Below are positions 44,710-55,227 of a DNA stretch of 64,000 nt, piece by piece. A program made the position numbers and the translations under genes. The stretch covers positions 119,501 to 183,500 of the forward strand of contig RPFO01000017.1 of NCBI GenBank assembly GCA_009746045.1, written 5' to 3'. Position 1 is the first letter of the stretch. Every line of letters starts with the position of its first letter. This stretch comes from Mesostigma viride (Eukaryota; Streptophyta; Mesostigmatophyceae; Mesostigmatales; Mesostigmataceae). The notes under the pieces are model-generated. The model had not been told where the DNA came from and searched no databases. It saw only the letters and a program-made list of their open reading frames with translations.

Positions 44710-46922
44710 CCTTTGCTCAAGGGTCCCCTTGCTCCAGGGGAAGGTTGTGTACAACAGGGCAGAGTGCCCTGTGGCTGGTGCACAGGTACTGTGACTGGCC
44801 CCTTGACAACTCACAGGATCGTTGAAGGGATGACTGCACTGTAGTTTGACTGCGTACGGGTCAGACTAAGTGGGTGTGTCCAATTCCCTGCTTGTCTTCC
44901 TTTGGGGGTGACTAAGGAAAGCAAGAGCGTGACTGAAACAACTCGAGCGCTGCTGACAAGGGCGTGATTGGGTTGTCCTAGTTTGCTATGATCGTATGCA
45001 GACTAAGGGTATGGGCAGGCAAAGACTTGAAGCTTCATATGCATCGGGTGGGCTTCCGAGTCTTTATTGCGATCAAGGTGGATGCTAAGGCTGTATGTAG
45101 TGACAGTCCATCACGGGCAAATCTGATGCATCATTTTCTTGATTTCTGTTTCTGAGCTGGCTGTCCCCTTCACATGATCGGATGGGCTTGCCAATGTATG
45201 TGATGTTCATGTTCGATTTGATGAGATATTATTCAGATGAATTGTGACCCTAATTTAATAGGATTCTTCTTGGGAACCTTGTTGAGGATTTTGGCTTTTA
45301 ATAATCCTTTTCTAGAAAAATATTGTTGATTGGGTATAACTGGCCATTATGCCTAACCATCAATATGTTAGAAAGGATTCTAAGATCCATTTCCTCAACA
45401 TGTGATCTCTTGGGAACTATCCTATATTTTGCCATTGTGATGTTGCAACCTCATTTGTTGATACGCGGCACAATGTCGTGTACAAGATTTGATAAGGCTG
45501 TGTGTCTTTGTGGTGCCTTGGTATATACCCTTATGGGCCTGATGTGTGAGAGGCACTGAAGGACTTGATTGGCTGGCTGGTCCAAAAGTGTGACCATGCA
45601 TTGAAGGATATTGCTCTCTGAACTCAACTTTCGTTTGTGGATTCTTGCCTTCGCTCTTGTGCCATTATGCCTGCATGGGGATGGCTCCTTCAACGGTGGG
45701 CTTTGCGAGTGGTCAAGCTAGAGAATGACTGCTTCGTATTGAGGCCCATTTCCCCATTGATTGACAGCTATTTACAGCTGGAGGGAGAACACCCTGAGAT
45801 GGGTATTGAAGATGTGGGCGTCTGACTCGAATGGCTTCTTGTGGCCATTGGTGACGGATGCCAGCATTGATGACGATGGACGATGTGGGAGTTTACCTCC
45901 TGGCTTCTTTGGACCAGTATTGATGACGGTTGCCATGCGAACAGGAGGCAGCTTTTCCTTTTGGCAGCTTGATTTAAGTGCTGCTCATGTGCTGGGTTGA
46001 TGCCCTTGTGTGGGTGTGGGTCGAGCTTGTGCTCCTCCTTGCTTTGGTCTGATGGCTGATGCTTGCGCGGGGTTACCCTTTATCCCACGAAAGCTGCACC
46101 CACACTGCTGGCCAGCATTGGATGATGCCGAGGTGCTCGGCTATAACTGGCCAAAACAAGGGGTATCGCTGTGTCTCTGAAAATGAGATGTCACCAGCAA
46201 TGCTTTTGGTCAAGATCCATTGCTTGGGACCTAGACCGATGTAATGATTCTCCCACTCTGTTGGTTTGCTGTATATCCCCTCCAGTACTTGTTAAGCGAT
46301 TGGCAAGATCCTAGACGACCATTGTTGGTTGTCTTTATGGTCTGGAGGCAAGTAGTATAATCTGATCAGGCACTCCGCAAAGGTGAAAACCATTTGCGTT
46401 CAGTGCCGGGCCGCGGAAAACGCGGAAAAACGCGATCTGCAAGTGAATCCGACCGGAATCGAACTGGGGACAGGTCTCTCGCACCAATTTTGCTGACTAT
46501 AGGACGGACGTCTCCGGTTACCATGGCATCGCCAACTTACACCTACAGTCATCCGCAAAAGTTCTCCTGTCCGGGGAGTGATGCAAGCCTTTCGGATTTG
46601 GTACTAGATAAATCACTCGAGATCTGTGTGTAGGAGTATAGTATAATGCCTCTTCTACAGGTTTTTTCGCCAGGATCGCTGGTTTTTTTCCTGTGGCAGG
46701 CCATCGTGCATCTGGACCCATTTTTGCTATTATGAGTTGGGAGTGAGTTTTTGTGATGGGAAACAGGCTTGTTGTCAAGAGGGCGCGATGTCAAAAGCGC
46801 GCCTCGGTGGTTTGCCCTAGTTCCTGAAGATGCTGGATTGAGTAGGGACTCCACTAGTAGTACTTTTGACATCATATCTTGTTTCTGAGCCTCAATCCAA
46901 CTCAGGAAAGAAAAAGGTCTGG
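44710..46922. other. Non-coding interior of the nested LTR element, right part
   Basis: There is no recognisable gene. A purine-rich tract AGGAAAGAAAAAGGTCTGG (46904-46922) lies directly before the right LTR, in the position and polarity of a polypurine tract for a plus-oriented element. Confidence 0.55.
46448..46508 (-). other. tRNA-like remnant
   Basis: The reverse complement runs TCCGTCC...GGTCGGA, with ends that pair except for one mismatch. It contains GCGAGAGACC and GTTCGATTCC, as in tRNA-Asp. At 61 nt it lacks room for a full cloverleaf, and its T stem is poorly paired, so I do not call a functional tRNA. Confidence 0.3.
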
Positions 46923-47490
46923 TGTTAGGGTCCAGATATCACAGATAGGTCAGATGTGAAATATCAAGTAGCGGCCAATCATTTGTTGACACGTGGCACA
47001 ATGTCGCTGTGCCACGTGGCTCGTAGTTGTGGCGCCATGTGGTGCTATGCCGCCGTGCAATGTGGCCGCAGTATGCAGTTCTGTGCTGACTCAGCCGGTG
47101 CGGCCTTGTGACATTGGTCTTTCCGCCGGCCGCAGGCGGGGCCTTTTGGCTGCCCCACATTATGCTGAATGTCCGTCCAGATTCAGCATTGAGATTGTTA
47201 TTCCGACATGCGCGAGTAGCCTGCCAGCGTGGCAGGGCCGTACTTTAAGCGCAATGCATTCCGTGTGTAAGTGCACGGATGCGCAAGTATATGTTTGCAG
47301 ACGCGCATGGTCGGTAGCAAGCTTTACAACTTTGTAGCCTTGCTAAGCATTGGCAGCGGTCCACGCGAGTTGGCTGTGCCGAATATATTTCACTAATCAT
47401 GGAAGGCCTTATGATGAACATATGTGTCATGGCATCCTCATGTTGAATATTCGTCACCTGGATTTGGGCAAGCCGAGCTGCAGCGTAACA
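46923..47490. mobile_element. LTR of nested element, right copy (568 bp)
   Basis: Same TGTTAGGGTCC start and GTAACA end as 30683-31263, followed by GGTAC (47491-47495), the 5-bp target duplication. It differs from the left copy by a few small indels and scattered substitutions. Confidence 0.92.
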
Positions 47491-50313
47491 GGTACCCTGG
47501 GTTGGAGTTGCTGCAATATGACATTCAGTTTGAGTGCTGTGAGAACCTGCCAGCCAGAGTTTCCAGAGTTGCTGATTACACCCAGGGAGAGCCACGGCCA
47601 GCAATTAAGGGGTGGTGGAGAGAGCCATCCAAGAGATCAAGACTGTGCTGAGCACTGGTGGAGAGGATACCAAGGACGTCATCTGCCATTGTGACATCTG
47701 CATGGCTACGCTCTGTGGAGGATAGGCTGAACCTGAGGACTCCCATGTTCTTTGGTGACATTGCCATCAATCCTAGCTCTTATGCTGCATACCAGGATGC
47801 TGCCAGCTGATGCTGAGCAGGCATGGAAGGAGAAGCTAGAGGCCAAGTTTCTCAAGCTGAGGCAGAAAGACAAGGGCTTGAGTGTCCTAGAACCTAACGT
47901 TGGACAACAGGTTGTTGTGTGGAAGGAGCCTTAAGCTTTCCAGGGAAACGTGGCAGCTGGCATGATGGGGTGGTGGCCCGAGTAGAAGCCGCTAGCCATA
48001 AGTGCTGGGTGGCCATTGATGGCTCCCAGGCAGTGCACCGTCTGTCATGGTCAAAGATCCGTCCCCGGGGAGGTAATCAAGGAGACCTCTTCCAGGTGCC
48101 CGCTGGTGTACAAGGCGGGGGTGATGTTGAATTTCCTGATCATGGTGCTACAGCTGTATCGAGCCCTCAGGGTGACCCTGGCCCGGCCCCTGGGGTACCT
48201 TCACATACGGTGGTTGGGCAAGCAGGCGGACAGGCTGCACCTCCGGAACGGCCCGACACCAGGCCTAGGGGTGTGCGTCCATCAGATATTGTACAGGCTT
48301 TGCAAAGAGCCAAGAAGGAGCCTAAGGTGTCCTTAAGCTTGTCCAGTTGGATGAACCTGAGGCAGCTAGCTGCCATGGAAGTAGATTCCAATGCACAGGT
48401 TTCTGTCATGGGACCTCAGCATTACCAGGGGAACTGCTGGTCGAGGAACCATGCAAGTTGTCCCTGCTGGGTGTCTGACTTCCGTCAGTGGTAGGACGCA
48501 TCTGAGGGTGTTGGGAGAGGTTACTGCCCCTGTCATGGGTGTGGATGTGACCTTCCTTGTGCTGAAAGACGATGATGGCCCTGTGATTTTGGGTCAGAAT
48601 TTTCTGGGCAATCCTGGGATTTCTATCAGAGCTACAGCTCTGAGAAGAGATGGCTGGGGGATGATTCCCCTAGAAAATTTCAGGACAACATTTCCAGTCA
48701 GTTGCAGGGCAAAGCCGGTCAAGGGTGTAAAATGGGATGAAGAAGGGGAGGTGCCCCCAGCAGCCAGTTTGGTGATTCCAGCTGTGTTGCACCCCAGCAG
48801 CATTGGCATTATTAACTCACAGGAGCCTTGCTGCACACCCTCCTTTGGCATATGACCAGCTAGTCCAAGAGATGAGCTTGCGTATTTTGTTTGAGGCTTG
48901 GAAGCTCGCCTTCTCCAATTAGGCATTGGAGGAGTGGTTGCAGTTTGAGTGTGCACTGCACCAACAGATAGGCCGGCGTCCCCCAGCATCAAGGAAGCTT
49001 GCTTTGAGATTTGTGCTGAAGAGGAAGGTTGTGGATGAGGTATCGATCAGTGCCCCATGTCAGACCTGTCCTGAATGAGTATCACGGCACTGGGAGTCTG
49101 CTGCATGGGAGAGGAGCTATACACGCCAGGGATGCTGCATGACACGTGGAGAACTTTGCTGTGTCTATCTATACGTGGGGTTGCTGAATTCAGTTCGAAC
49201 AGGGGAGTAGCTATGTCATCAGTGCTGCCGGACTTCAAGAGGGCATTTTTAAAATCTGATCCAGAAGTGGCCAGGAGGGTGTGGAAGCAGGATGAGCCTT
49301 ATTGTGTTGAGGTGCCTGCTATCTGGAAGCTGGAGCTGCATCAACATTTCCTGGTTATTCTGAAGGGCCGGCCTGGAAGGTCTCAGGTCGAGCCCTATCA
49401 TCTGGAGACTCAAGCTGCAGGAAGCTCTGATCAGTGAGTGTGGCTTGAGGGTGTCTTCAGTTGATCCCTGTTTGTTGCTGGCCCAATGGGAGGCGGTCTG
49501 CCACTGAGTGTATGCTAGTTTGCATGGAGATGATCTGCATTTGCTAGCCCCCACAACCTGCATGGCTGAAGAAGTTTATTCCTGTCATCAGTGGCAAGTT
49601 TTCACTGGGCAAGGAGCTGTGGCAGGAACCCAACAAGCCTGTTCTGTGGAATGCATGCAGGCTACCCTGTTCAAGAAGAATGGGCAGTGGAGTATCAGGC
49701 TTCAGGCTGGAGGAGATTATGAGCAGACCATTTTGAAGGCCTTGCCAGAGAAGATCACCCAGGCTGCAGGTCCTGAGTTGAGAGGCATGTGGGCCTGGTT
49801 TGCCAGCATCTGTGGTCCTTCTTTGATGGTCCATAGCAGAATGCCTGATGAGGTGCTTCAATGTCAAGGATGAGAAGCCTCGAGTCATAGCCCGATTGGT
49901 GGAGAGTACCCCTGATATGATTTTGTCTGGGATTGACTTTGCCCAGCCTATCACCTTGGAGATCTTTGTTGACAGTTCCATGGATGCTCGCCAGGTTACC
50001 AAGGTCAGGGGGACATCTGCTGCTCTGTTTGCTTTCTATCAGAGCAGGGCAAGTTTGATCAGCTGGTACAGCAGACTACAGAAGGGTCTGTATCAGTTCA
50101 GATGTGGCAGAATGCAGGGCCATACATGCATGTGAGGGGAGGGTATCCAGTCCAGTTTGTACATAAAGGAGTTAATGCTGGAGCTGGCTTCAGTTACCCC
50201 AATTGGACCTTGCAGATGGAGATGCTATTGCTAACAGACAGCATGGGTCGATGGTCCAGTTTGTTCACAAGCAGCTGGCCAGGAGCCGGGATCTGGATTA
50301 TTTGTTGCTGAAG
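47491..50313 (+). pseudogene. Copia-like element II, right part: integrase C-terminus, protease-like, RT and RNaseH
   Basis: In order: PGLELLQYDIQFECCENLP and LRTPMFFGDIAINPSSYAA (integrase); GSWHDGVVARVEAA and VHRLSWSKIRPR (integrase C-terminus, about 47930-48065); AAMEVDSNAQVSVMG and GPVILGQNFLGNPG (aspartic-protease-like, 48370-48620); LRFVLKRKV (RT entry, about 49000); VYASLHGDDLHL (RT active site, 49523-49534); EIFVDSSMDARQVTKVRG (RNaseH) to about 50310. Frameshifts and stops occur throughout. It is the continuation of 29700-30682 across the LTR insertion. The RNaseH C-terminus is lost at the LTR-like unit at 50314. Confidence 0.85.
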
Positions 50314-50358
50314 GAGTGAACGTTTTTAAGTGCAATGTGTAAGGATATGGTTGCAATG

Positions 50359-50988
50359 AGGATAAGCAGCGGTTCCTCTCTCGTCGCAAGCGGTTGCACG
50401 ACCTCACCTGGACGCTGGATGACGACCTAACCCCCGCTCAGCAACAGCAGCGACGCGACCTGTGGCCGGAATACCTCCGCCATAAGCAGGACCCCCAGAA
50501 GCCCAAGGTGTACTGGAGGGGCGGGGACCTGATGATCAACCACAAGATGTGGACGCCCCCAGCGGGCTAGAATAGCAATAGCCCTAGCTTGTAACCATTG
50601 GAGTCACTGTCGCTAAGGCAGCCATGCCTAGAATGTTTGCCTAGCTGTGCCAACAAACCTAGTCACGTGCCGCCAACGCACGGTACACAACCAGCCATAG
50701 CCTTAGCCTAGTTCTAGTACAGCCATGCTACGCCCTGGCTATGTTCAGATTACTTGCCCACGCTCCTTGCTATGACATGCTCACATGGGTCTTATTGCAC
50801 CCACAGTTTGCCGGATCGTTAGCCTGTCCTTTTAGCTAGCCGCGCCCGATTGCAGCTGTGGCATGCCTTTGGCATGAAGGAGACTGGGGGTCTCTGCCCT
50901 TTCTCCTGTAGTGCACACACAGGGATTAAAAGCACTTCGGTGCTCCGTGACTCCCCAACGGGAGCACGAGTTTAATTAATTAATTAAT
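50359..50988 (+). mobile_element. 5'-truncated LINE insertion with 10-bp target duplication
   Basis: Flanked by GGTTGCAATG at 50349-50358 and 50989-50998. The uninterrupted sequence is seen in copy III near 56546. A coding remnant at 50361-50570 ends in YWRGGDLMINHKMWTPPAG and a stop; the RRDLWPEYLRHK...GGDLMIN pattern recalls LINE ORF1 C-terminal domains. A 3' UTR follows, with hairpin GTGCTCCGTGACTCCCCAA then CGGGAGCAC and a (TTAA)n tail. Confidence 0.88.
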
Positions 50989-51978
50989 GGTTGCAATGCA
51001 GCAATTATGAGAATGTGGTTGGAACGGAGCTTTGTTAAAATTGGATAAGCTTACAGCACTCAGACACTTGAGGCTTAGGCACGAGCTTGCCAAGTCAAGG
51101 CAACACACGTGAGGCGGGCTCGCAAGATATGACCAGTTGGCACTGGCCTATTCTTTATACTATATTCTTGTGCACTGCACATGCTTTGCTAGGCCTGAGC
51201 AGCCTCGTAGGACCTGCTCAGTATTAACATCCCGGTACAGTATTAATAACCTGTACAGCGTCCAGATCCTATACAGTAGGTCTGCCATACAGGCACAGTG
51301 ACCACAGAGTACAGTCCACACAGTGATTATTGCATCTGCACCTAGAAGTCCAGGACTAAGCCTGCGGTACCAACAGACCACAGGTTAAGGTTCCTATTTC
51401 CTGCGTACGACGTATTAATCCAATACCGTCGTAGGTACAGCACCTAATTCCTGTCAGCCCAGGAATTACTGTCGACCCAGTATGCCGTCGGCACATATTC
51501 ACGCACGACTCAGAAGAACAGCCGGCTCGCGCTCGCGCGCGACCGGGAAGTCGGAACGCCATAACTTTCTTGATACTTGTCGGAATGAACTCGTTCCGGT
51601 GCCGCTGGAATCGCAGAGATATGCCGAATCAGGAACACGCCAATGCGCTTGGCGTTAACTCTAATCCTTTCTTTTCTTGAGCTGTAGCAGCTCAAACAAA
51701 TCTACATACAAACACACACAATGGGTACTGGACATCCTCCCCGACTACAAGTCACAACCCTCTGGGCATGCATGACAGCCAGCTTGGATTCCTTATTGTA
51801 TGTACATAGCACCCATACTGGTTCAGGAGCCCAAACAAATTACAATGAGTCCCTATCCCTTCCTGGGAGGCTCGTTGTGTTACCCATGTACAAGAGGTTG
51901 GCCAACTGTGGCAGCCCATAGGTGTTCAGTGAAGAACTTGAGAAGTATGTACAATCTTCAGGACCTTATAGGCGAAAC

Positions 51979-54076
51979 AGTTATATACAACGATTCCTTA
52001 CGGAATCGATACTAAGCGCTTAGTATCGATTCCGTAAGGAATCGTTGTTTATAACTAAAACTTTTGCTTGCGCCGGCAAGGCTAAGGCCGATACTAGTCG
52101 GGTCATCGAATTGGCTATTCGATTATCGAAGTTGCCTACATATTCGACCATCGAACTTTCCTATTTGATTATCGAATTTTCCTTATTCGATTGTCGAAAT
52201 TTCCTAGTCGACAGGGGGTCAGAGGCCAGCGGCCTATCATACTCGGCGCCCAGCGAGCCACCGAACTAGGCCTAGTCGATTATAGCGAGACATCGCGTGG
52301 AAGTTAGCCGATTTCGGGGACTTAGCCGATTTTCGGAGCGACGTCGAACAACACAGATGATTAATAGCCGGTTGACAGTGTTTCGATTAGTGGCGATACT
52401 CCGCCAAATGTGGCGGTGTGGCACTTTTTTTGGCAAAATGTGGCGTTGCCACCCTATTTGACAAGGCCCCCAAGAAGCCACAAATTCGCCGTGCTGTTCT
52501 ACTTTCTAGTTTCGTTTCGCCACAGAGTGGCCGTGCCTGAAGTTCACTCTAGTACAGGTTACGCCACAATTGGCAGTGTCAGCCGAACTTCCGGCCGGCG
52601 TTCCGCCACGAATCTCCCTTTAGAAAAGTGCAACAGTGCATACCGCTTAGTGCATGTTAGTAGCGCCAAGTGGCCCGCTGGCCGCTGGACAGGCTGAGCA
52701 GTGACTACCGTAGTGAGCTAGACCGGTGCAGTGTGCAGTGAGCTAGGTAGAATTGTACTAGAAGAATCAACCAAAGTATTGTCCAATCAAAATCATCGTC
52801 TTCGGAGCAGTGTCTTAGAGACGACAGCATCCTCGAATCCATCGTCGAGAATGGGGACCGAATCGTTGCGACAACGATATAAAAAAGTACGAAAAAGTAC
52901 GCAAAAGTACGAACACAAGCGAGCAAGTGCGGCAAAATGCGTCGAACTGAGGATTAATCTACACGGGCGGCCGGCAGGCAGAGACCCGCCCTGTATACTC
53001 AGCCAGTACGGCGCCGCGCCGCGCTGACCCCGCCGTTCTACTTCCAATGAATGGTTGGAAAGCCAGCCCGCCACACGTGGCCGTGCCAAGCCCAATTTTA
53101 ATTGGCTTAAAGCCACACATTGGCCGAGTCAACGGAAGTTTTTGTAGTTCAAAACGCCACAAGTGGCCTAGCGCCACTAGCAACAAAAACCTTAATCGAA
53201 TCACTGCCGGTTGAGCACATCATATCAGTCGAATAGCTAGCGCTGGTACTCCGCCTAGTTAGCGGAGAGCACTTGCCTTTTTCGATTAACATAGCACATT
53301 AATTAGGCCGAACGATTAGCGTCCGCAACGTTATTCGCATTTCTAGGCAAAAAATCCACCCCCGGAACGATCCTAGCGGGATTCGAACCCGGGCTGCCGG
53401 CGTGTCACAACAGTCTTAGTTATAAACATCGATTCCTGCGGACTAAGCGCTTAGTATCGATTCCGTAAGGAATCGTTGTATATAACTAAGACTGCTGCGA
53501 CACGCCGGCATCCCGGGTTCGAATCCCGCTAGGATCGTTCCGGGGGTGGATTTTTCGCCTAGTAATGCGAATAACGTTGCGGACGCTAATCGTTCGGCCT
53601 AATTAATGTGCTATGTTAATCGAAAAAAGGCAAGTGCTCTCCGCTGACTAGGTGGAGTACCAGCGCTAGCTATTCGACTGATATGATGTGCTCAACCCGC
53701 TAATCATCTGTGTTGTTCGACGTCGCTCCGAAAATCGGCTAAGTCCCCGAAATCGGCTAATTTCCACGCGATGTCTCGCTATAATCGACCTAGTTCGGTG
53801 GCTCGCTGGGCGCCGAGTATGATAGGCCGCTGGCCTCTGACCCCCCGTCGAATAGGAAATTTTGACAATCGAATAAGGAAAATTCGATAATCGACTAGGA
53901 AAGTTCGATGGTCGAATAGGCAACTTCGATAATCGAATAGCCAATTCGATGACCCGACTAGTATCGGCCTTAGCCTTGCCGGCGCAAGCAAAAGTTTTAG
54001 TTATATACAACGATTCCTTACGGAATCGATACTAAGCGCTTAGTATCGATTCCGTAAGGAATCGTTGTTTATAACT
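51979..54076. mobile_element. Foldback/TIR element, 2098 bp, with target duplication GAAAC
   Basis: It is flanked by GAAAC (51974-51978, 54077-54081). The empty site GGCGAAACCCCACAG is preserved at about 57519-57533. The arms (51979-52375 and 53699-54076) are inverted repeats of about 380-400 bp. Each outer end is itself a 78-bp palindrome starting AGTTATATACAACGATTCC, with center AAGCGCTT. The interior contains a third copy of the palindrome in the middle of a roughly 490-bp inverted repeat. There is no transposase, so it is non-autonomous; the superfamily is undetermined. Confidence 0.88.
53208..53698. repeat. 490-bp palindrome inside the foldback element, with tRNA T-arm-like arms
   Basis: The arms of about 240 bp are nearly complementary about a centre at 53448. 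Each arm contains a GGTTCGAATCCCGC T-arm-like block (reverse complement at 53374-53388, forward at 53514-53528). The central 70 bp is a shortened copy of the 78-bp terminal palindrome. Confidence 0.88.
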
Positions 54077-54309
54077 GAAACCCCACAGATCACCCACAAC
54101 AGCTCATCAGAAAACATTGCTGACCCCCAGACAGGAGTCGGCGCCGGTAAGCTGCCCCTTATCGAACCAGATACAACATCTACGTGAAGCACATGCAAAC
54201 CCACAAGCTCCTATACTCATTCCAACCGTGGAAAATCAGGGCCGGACCTGTCGCCACCTCATCAGCATGATGGATGGGTCAGCCAGTCCGTGAAACTCCG
54301 CCTTATAAG

Positions 54310-54328
54310 ACGGCACCAGGGAATCGAA
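54310..54328 (-). other. tRNA T-arm-like block
   Basis: CACCAGGGAATCGAACCCC reads as GGGGTTCGATTCCCTGGTG in reverse complement. A near copy lies at 24353-24368. It could be a primer-binding site remnant or tRNA-derived sequence. No cloverleaf is visible. Confidence 0.3.
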
Positions 54329-54547
54329 CCCCGCCCACAAACCACAGATCTGGGGAAACCTCAGACTGAGATGAAAACCCCAGATAGACATCTCTCCCGA
54401 TCAGAGACAATGTCAGACATTCCCACACCATGCAGAGACATGCCTCACCCCTCAAGGCGTGCTCAGGATTATGTACAATCAAGCTCCCAGCCTGATATCC
54501 AGAGACTTATAAGCACCCAGCTCTCAGATTTTAGACAGATAGACCAA

Positions 54548-54640
54548 CTTGGCAGTCAGCATTGATGAGCTTCCTCAGTACATTGTACTGGGCTGGGGCC
54601 TTGAGTGGCAGCTTGGTCAATGCATCAGCAGGGTTCTCCT
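54548..54640 (-). pseudogene. Copia RNaseH C-terminal fragment
   Basis: The minus strand reads EENPADALTKLPLKAPAQYN, matching EDNPADALTKLRDAAGQQYQ of the Copia element at 59.7 kb. Only about 30 codons remain. Confidence 0.7.
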
Positions 54641-54644
54641 CGCC

Positions 54645-55227
54645 ATGGTGCGGGCGCGGGGAAAAGGGCCGCGCCCTGCTGACGCAGCGGTCGGTCGTTG
54701 GCACCTCGAACGGGTGACCGTTCGTGTTCCCCGGCTCGGCCGGGTTGTCCGGGCCCAGCGGCCGCCCCTGTCAAGTCCGAAGCTGAACCGGTGTGCTCGA
54801 CACGGTCCAGGGAACCGTGATTGTCCCTGGGGTGGAACGGCGCCTGTCGCGTCTCGCGCCGGAGTGACTCCCACAGCTCTTCTTGCTGACGAGATTCCCG
54901 TGACGTGTGCCGCGGCTGTCAAGGACATGGTCCTTGTATTTGTACCCACCTGACCTGGCTAGATAGATAGAGGCTCTTGTACAGGAGCCACTGTTCTTTA
55001 TCCCGTTGGATTTGGCCTACAAATGAGAAAGTTGTGGCCAGTTTTAGTAATCAGGGATTAGTACCTATGCCAAGTGGATCCTTATAGGCAGCTGACAAAT
55101 CTGTCTATGTCAGCTGACCTATGACATGTCAGATGAGAATCTATGACAGGACAGCTGACTGATTGACATGTACACTGTGCATGTCAGATGTGGCGCTGAT
55201 ATGTTCACGCCATTTACTTCATCATCA
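54645..55227. other. No recognised gene
   Basis: Frames of about 110-134 codons exist on both strands at 54549-54953, but neither has recognisable motifs. At 55080-55200 there are short tandem CAGCTGAC/ATGTCAGATG-type repeats, possibly part of the Gypsy 3' LTR. Confidence 0.4.

Larger units (their letters stand above)
50314..54224 (+). mobile_element. LTR-like unit, copy II, with two nested insertions
   Basis: Without the LINE (50359-50988) and the foldback element (51979-54076), each with one target copy removed, the unit is about 1.16 kb. It matches 56508-57661 throughout, from (T/G)GAGT..ACGTTTTTAA to CTCCTATA..CA. It replaces the end of Copia element II. It contains the poly-(GCGC) block near 51530 and AATCCTTTCTTTTCTTGAG near 51663. 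Confidence 0.8.

Noticed and set aside
46448-46508. Functional tRNA-Asp gene
   Set aside because: Only 61 nt, with a poorly paired T stem and no complete anticodon arm.
53480-53540. Functional tRNA gene
   Set aside because: Only a T-arm-like block is present and the 5' half is palindrome sequence.
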